Below, piece after piece: positions 4,923 through 5,834 of a stretch of DNA of 5,834 nucleotides (positions are counted from its first letter, which is position 1; every line of letters starts with the position of its first letter). The notes under the pieces are model-generated. The model had not been told where the DNA came from. It did no database searches and was given only the letters and a program-made list of their open reading frames with translations. The stretch is from positions 1 to 5,834 of the forward strand of contig JAPPFQ010000416.1 of NCBI GenBank assembly GCA_028875135.1. Reading direction: 5' to 3'. The position numbers and the translations under genes were made by a program. The DNA comes from Acidobacteriota bacterium (GTDB lineage: Bacteria; Acidobacteriota; Terriglobia; Versatilivoradales; Versatilivoraceae).

Positions 4923-5807
4923 ATGAGCAGGGAAAACGAGCAGCGCAACGCGGCAGGTTATCCGGAGCGCATTGTCTGCCTGACCGAGGAAACCACCGAG
5001 ACCCTCTATCTGCTGGGGGAAGAGGACCGCATTGTAGGCGTCTCCGGGTACACGGTCCGTCCCCCGGAGGCGCGGTCCAAGCCGCGAGTGTCGGCATTCA
5101 TTAGCGCCCGGCTGGACAGGATCGAGCAACTGCGCCCCGACCTGGTGCTGGCCTTCTCCGACCTGCAGGCCGACATCGCCGCCGAGTTGATCCGTCGGGG
5201 ATTGACCGTTCTGACTTTCAATCAACGGAGCGTAAAGGAGATCCTGCAGGTGATACGGACGGTGGCCGACCTGGTGGGCGTCCCGCAAAAGGGCAGGGCT
5301 CTGATCTCGGAGCTGTCGAGCGGCCTGGCGGCGATCGAAGCGTCGGCCCGCCGCTTTTCCCGCCGCCCCCGGGTATTTTTCGAGGAGTGGAAGGATCCGT
5401 TGATCAGCGGTATTCAGTGGGTGGAAGAGCTTGTAGAGCTGGCCGGGGGCGAGACCGTCTTCCCGGAGCTCCGCCACAAGCGGCTGGGGCGGGACCGGAT
5501 CGTGGATCCGGATGCCGTGCTTTGCCGCGACCCGGAGGTCATTATCGCTTCCTGGTGCGGCGTCAAGGTCAACAAGGACCGGATCAGGCGACGAGCCGGC
5601 TGGTCGGAGATGGCCGCCGTCCGCCACGGGCGGATCTACGAGATCAAGTCGACCTACATCCTGCAGCCGGGGCCGGCAGCGCTGACCGAGGGCCTCCGGC
5701 AACTCCACCTCATCCTGGCCCGTGTCAGCGGCCTTGCCGTGGATGCTCGGCTCAGGCCCAGCGAGCGGGTCGATCCCGACCTGGAATCTCCGGCGCCTTC
5801 TGATTAG
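4923..5807 (+). CDS. Cytosolic BtuF-like cobalamin-binding family protein
   Basis: 294 residues with the same FecB/BtuF (PF01497) fold as the first operon gene, but no signal peptide, lipobox or hydrophobic N-terminus. The first residues (MSRENEQRNAAGYPERIVCLTEETTETLYLLG) run straight into the domain. Other landmarks are GVSGYTVRPP (39-48), VSAF (56-59), LRPDLVLAFSDLQADIA (70-86), FFEEWKDPLISGIQWVEELVELAGG as FEEW at 153-156 with ELAGG at 172-176, SWCG (210-213) and EIKSTYILQPGPAA near the end. This is the sequence style of proteins usually annotated as cobalamin-binding or substrate-binding but predicted cytosolic. The ATG at 4923 follows GGAAGG and AAGGA; an upstream in-frame TTG at 4839 overlaps the permease stop, lacks a ribosome binding site and still adds no signal sequence. 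As the last gene of the operon it may accept or sense imported corrinoid (inference). Periplasmic transport is unlikely without export. Confidence 0.88.
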   Translation: MSRENEQRNAAGYPERIVCLTEETTETLYLLGEEDRIVGVSGYTVRPPEARSKPRVSAFISARLDRIEQLRPDLVLAFSDLQADIAAELIRRGLTVLTFNQRSVKEILQVIRTVADLVGVPQKGRALISELSSGLAAIEASARRFSRRPRVFFEEWKDPLISGIQWVEELVELAGGETVFPELRHKRLGRDRIVDPDAVLCRDPEVIIASWCGVKVNKDRIRRRAGWSEMAAVRHGRIYEIKSTYILQPGPAALTEGLRQLHLILARVSGLAVDARLRPSERVDPDLESPAPSD

Positions 5808-5834
5808 CCGGGACCCCGCCCTGCCGCAGCTTTG

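Overview
The window is a compact vitamin B12 (cobalamin) uptake locus from a GC-rich Gram-negative bacterium. An outer membrane is implied by a TonB-dependent receptor. That receptor starts with a carboxypeptidase-regulatory-like (beta-sandwich) domain ahead of its TonB box and plug. This architecture is common in Acidobacteriota and Bacteroidota; with the high GC content, Acidobacteriota is my best but tentative guess. There are five protein genes, the first cut by the window edge, and no rRNA, tRNA, CRISPR array or transposase gene.

Layout. Bases 1-451 (minus strand) carry the first 150 residues of the TonB-dependent receptor. Its leader (about 452-995, minus) contains two complete cobalamin riboswitches in tandem, at 498-699 and 825-989, transcribed from a good sigma-70-type promoter at 1002-1031. 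Bases 990-1563 are a non-coding divergent intergenic region. They hold two adjacent hairpins and a repeat family (one stray copy plus a pair forming a perfect 27-bp inverted repeat built on a 9-base ACAGGATNN unit). On the plus strand a second sigma-70-type promoter (1520-1548) leads into a third cobalamin riboswitch (1564-1733). After a 167-nt leader comes a four-gene operon: a BtuF-like substrate-binding lipoprotein (1901-2926), a BtuD-like ATPase (2913-3725), a BtuC-like permease (3760-4842), and a second BtuF-like protein with no signal peptide (4923-5807).

How it works together. The receptor would import corrinoid across the outer membrane with TonB energy. The lipoprotein would capture it in the periplasm, and the permease/ATPase pair would pump it through the inner membrane. 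The last protein has the substrate-binding fold but appears cytosolic, so it may receive, chaperone or sense the corrinoid after import. All three riboswitches should lower expression when cobalamin is plentiful. The substrate assignment rests mainly on the riboswitches, since the protein families alone would also fit siderophore or haem uptake.

The points most worth a second look are the tandem riboswitches on the receptor, a 42-base identical core shared by the outer receptor riboswitch and the operon riboswitch on opposite strands, the cytosolic binding protein, and the inverted-repeat element between the two transcription units.
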